Position numbers and translations under genes: made by a program
Shown here: piece after piece, positions 62,346 through 64,000 of the stretch
Layout of the letters: every line of letters starts with the position of its first letter
Numbering within the stretch: position 1 is the stretch's first letter
Notes under the pieces: generated by a model
The model's input: the letters and a program-made list of their open reading frames with translations, nothing else
Told to the model about the DNA's origin: nothing
Database searches by the model: none
NCBI GenBank assembly: GCA_015207585.1
Contig: JADEWQ010000013.1
Location: 1-64,000, forward strand
Direction of reading: 5' to 3'
DNA from: Pleurocapsales cyanobacterium LEGE 06147
GTDB taxonomy: Bacteria > Cyanobacteriota > Cyanobacteriia > Cyanobacteriales > Xenococcaceae
Length of the DNA stretch: 64,000 nucleotides

Positions 62346-62656
62346 CAGTCATGATTTCCATAGATGCTTTCACGAGTAAACGCTTCTGGTGGTAGAACCG
62401 GTATTTTTTCCGCTCGTTGAGCTAATAATTTCATATCTGCTTCCCATTGCTCAGGGTCAAAAGAACGCTTTGTAACAAGCTCTAAAAATGTTTGTTTCTG
62501 TGTGTGTGATGTACCGAAAATATCCCTTTCAATCAAATCACGGATATATGCGGATCTGTCGCCACCTTTGTGCCGAACTTGCTCATCAATAAGCTTTAGT
62601 AGAGATTCGCTTATTCCAGTAACCTCAATTTTGTTATTGTCCATGTTGTTTTTCAC
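62345..62656 (-). CDS. Antitoxin with ribbon-helix-helix-like N-terminus
   Basis: A 103-residue protein: IEVTGISESLLKLIDEQVRH, KGGDRSAYIRDLIERDIFG is the pattern of RHH DNA-binding proteins (strand then two helices), and the C-terminal half (MKLLAQRAEKIPVLPPEAFT) would neutralise the toxin. It overlaps the PIN toxin gene and is expected to repress their shared promoter. Confidence 0.82.
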   Translation of the reverse strand: MKNNMDNNKIEVTGISESLLKLIDEQVRHKGGDRSAYIRDLIERDIFGTSHTQKQTFLELVTKRSFDPEQWEADMKLLAQRAEKIPVLPPEAFTRESIYGNHD

Positions 62657-62770
62657 TAACTTGAACTATGAATCTATGTAGACGGTACTTACTTCTACTT
62701 TTTAACACAAGATTTTTAACTCCCTACCTTGAAAGAAGGGCTTAGGTTTCAACAAAAAAAGTTGTATGGT

Positions 62771-62893
62771 ATGAATTGGGCTAAATTGGCGATCGCCCTC
62801 ACTGGAAGCATTGCCAACCTAGGATCGATCCTGATAGCTTATCCTGTCTGGGCAGACAACGATCTATTCAAGTATCTAACAGAAGGATCGTGA
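62771..62893 (+). pseudogene. Duplicate of a TonB-receptor-like signal peptide, truncated
   Basis: 40 codons (MNWAKLAIALTGSIANLGSI, LIAYPVWADNDLFKYLTEGS) match the N-terminus of the ORF at 63842 over about 97 bases (62761-62857 against 63851-63947), then diverge and stop. The start ATG of the longer copy is not preserved here. Confidence 0.75.
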
Positions 62894-62918
62894 TATCCAT
62901 AGCTTTCGGAAAACACCA

Positions 62919-63593
62919 TCACTGAAACTGAGTCAACAACCAAGCACTAACCTTACCATGATTCATCTGCCGAGTCCGTTGAAACGCCTCTTCCAGCAGA
63001 GAGATATCCAACCCCGGTAACACCTGGGATTGCCGAATCCTCCAACTTCCGTTATTTTCTACCGCAAACGCAAGAACCTCAACCTTCTGCACATCAATAA
63101 TCCAATACTCGCTAACCCCTAACTCTTCATACAGCAAACGTTTATTGCCCTTATCATCCAACAAAGAAGTGTTAGCGACTTCAATCACCAGAGTGGGTGG
63201 AGGATATTGGTCAAGGTCAACGATTCCCGTTCCCCAGGGAACTGCATCTGCCGTTGCCCCAATGTAAAAGGATACATCAGGTTGAGCCTCGTTAACTCCT
63301 GTTTTCCGATAGGTGCAATTATCATGACCATTTAAATCGATGCCTTTAATTCCTGCGAATAAATGAATTGCATAAATAACGATCGAATGATCTCGCGAGT
63401 GGTCATTTCCTACGGGCGACATTTCAATCCTCATCTGACCTTTGTAGTAGTAGCTTTTAGCCTTTTCATAGGCAGGGTCTTCTATTACCCGCAGGTAGTC
63501 ATCCCAGGTTGTTGTTATCCAGGTATCCGTTGGAAGTTGCGTGCTTGATATACTGCTCATCCCTAACCTCCCACTGCCGATTGGGTCTGACAA
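62919..63593 (-). CDS. Uma2-family (DUF820) putative endonuclease
   Basis: A 224-residue protein of the PD-(D/E)XK superfamily Uma2 family, abundant in cyanobacteria. Hallmarks are NEAQPDVSFYIG and PPTLVIEVANTSLLDDKGNK followed by RLLYEELGVSEYWIIDVQKV. Cellular role unknown; members often occur near mobile or toxin-antitoxin genes. It lies between the two copies of the TonB-receptor-like N-terminus, in opposite orientation. Met12 is an alternative start. Confidence 0.88.
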   Translation of the reverse strand: MSDPIGSGRLGMSSISSTQLPTDTWITTTWDDYLRVIEDPAYEKAKSYYYKGQMRIEMSPVGNDHSRDHSIVIYAIHLFAGIKGIDLNGHDNCTYRKTGVNEAQPDVSFYIGATADAVPWGTGIVDLDQYPPPTLVIEVANTSLLDDKGNKRLLYEELGVSEYWIIDVQKVEVLAFAVENNGSWRIRQSQVLPGLDISLLEEAFQRTRQMNHGKVSAWLLTQFQ

Positions 63594-63841
63594 GATTTAA
63601 ATGAAGGTGGTTGCTATTCATTCTATGATTTTCTGCCAAATTCATCTAAAGTAAGGTTGGATTTTTATAAAAAGTCCGTCTAGGTCTCTAAAAAGTCCGC
63701 CATGGCACCAAAATTGCTAGTAAAATTACTCAACTTCAGCCTATTCTTCTTAAGAATATTTCTGATTAAAGATGACTGAATCGATGCTGCGGAGGGTTAT
63801 GCGATCGCTCTTAGCATTGATTTAGCGTGTGAAGAACAGGT

Positions 63842-64000
63842 ATGAAACAGTTGTATGGTATGAATTGGGTTAAATTGGCGATCGCCCTCACTGGAAGCAT
63901 TGCCAACCTAGGAGCAATCCTGATAGCGTATCCCGTCTGGGCAGAGGAGGGAAGTGAAGCAGTGGAGGAGTTAAGGAACGAAAACAACTCTACCTCTCCT
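63842..64000 (+). CDS. Start of a secreted protein, probably a TonB-dependent receptor, cut by the window edge
   Basis: 53 codons are visible: MKQLYGMNWVKLAIALTGSI, ANLGAILIAYPVWAEEGSEA, VEELRNENNSTSP. A basic start, hydrophobic core and A-x-A-like cleavage near PVWAEE give a signal peptide. Cyanobacterial TonB-dependent siderophore receptors commonly begin in this way, and the nearby PchR-like regulator agrees. The plug and barrel lie outside the window, so this is a contextual call. Confidence 0.6.
   Translation, partial: MKQLYGMNWVKLAIALTGSIANLGAILIAYPVWAEEGSEAVEELRNENNSTSP

Overview
The window is cyanobacterial chromosome. The HIP1 octamer GCGATCGC recurs through coding and non-coding DNA, and many genes are typical of the phylum: cyanophycin synthetase, group 2 and group 3 sigma factors (SigC, SigF), an NblB-type HEAT protein, arsenosugar genes arsM/arsS, a PetD segment and a 6S RNA locus. 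I cannot name the order or genus. No heterocyst, nif, rRNA or CRISPR locus was seen. Intergenic DNA is AT-rich and sprinkled with short palindromic and heptad repeats, and there are many broken genes.

Layout. 1-5 kb: edge of a TnpB gene, glyQ, a short MgtE-family Mg transporter, a decayed kinase-like gene, a PPOX-family flavoprotein and a 2-Cys peroxiredoxin. 5-11 kb: cphA, arsS and arsM on the minus strand. 11.4-15.2 kb: small stress-type genes (PRC-barrel, DUF2795), then three consecutive disrupted genes (SDR, RecQ-like, solute-binding protein). 15.2-31 kb: a CdaR-type regulator and a glycoconjugate cluster with the first and last enzymes of ADP-heptose synthesis (a GT-GmhA fusion, GmhB, HldE), several family 9 heptosyltransferase-like proteins including a double one, GT4 and GT2 enzymes and an SDR. 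31-38 kb: gene debris (truncated GNAT, GMC oxidoreductase remnant, a TnpB-type right end without TnpB), a HAD phosphatase, tRNA-Ala(CGC), small proteins and an AraC-PetD chimeric ORF. 38-50 kb: sigF, a phosphoketolase-like enzyme, DJ-1 protein, methyltransferase, membrane-anchored subtilase, sigC, lipA, 6S RNA. 50-60.5 kb: paired M16 peptidases, a MotA/TolQ-type channel with two ExbD-like partners, LapA-domain protein, pepP, nblB, a TPR protein. 60.5-64 kb: AraC regulator, PIN/RHH toxin-antitoxin, Uma2 nuclease and two copies of the start of a TonB-receptor-like gene, the second running off the window.

The most notable items are the three-gene ion-driven motor-like module at 53.3-55.9 kb (channel subunit with a long coiled-coil tail plus two paralogous one-TM partners lacking an OmpA domain), the AraC-PetD fusion at 37-38 kb, and the ADP-heptose cluster in which heptad repeats supply start and stop codons. 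All functional calls rest on reading the sequence and knowledge of the families; no database search was run.
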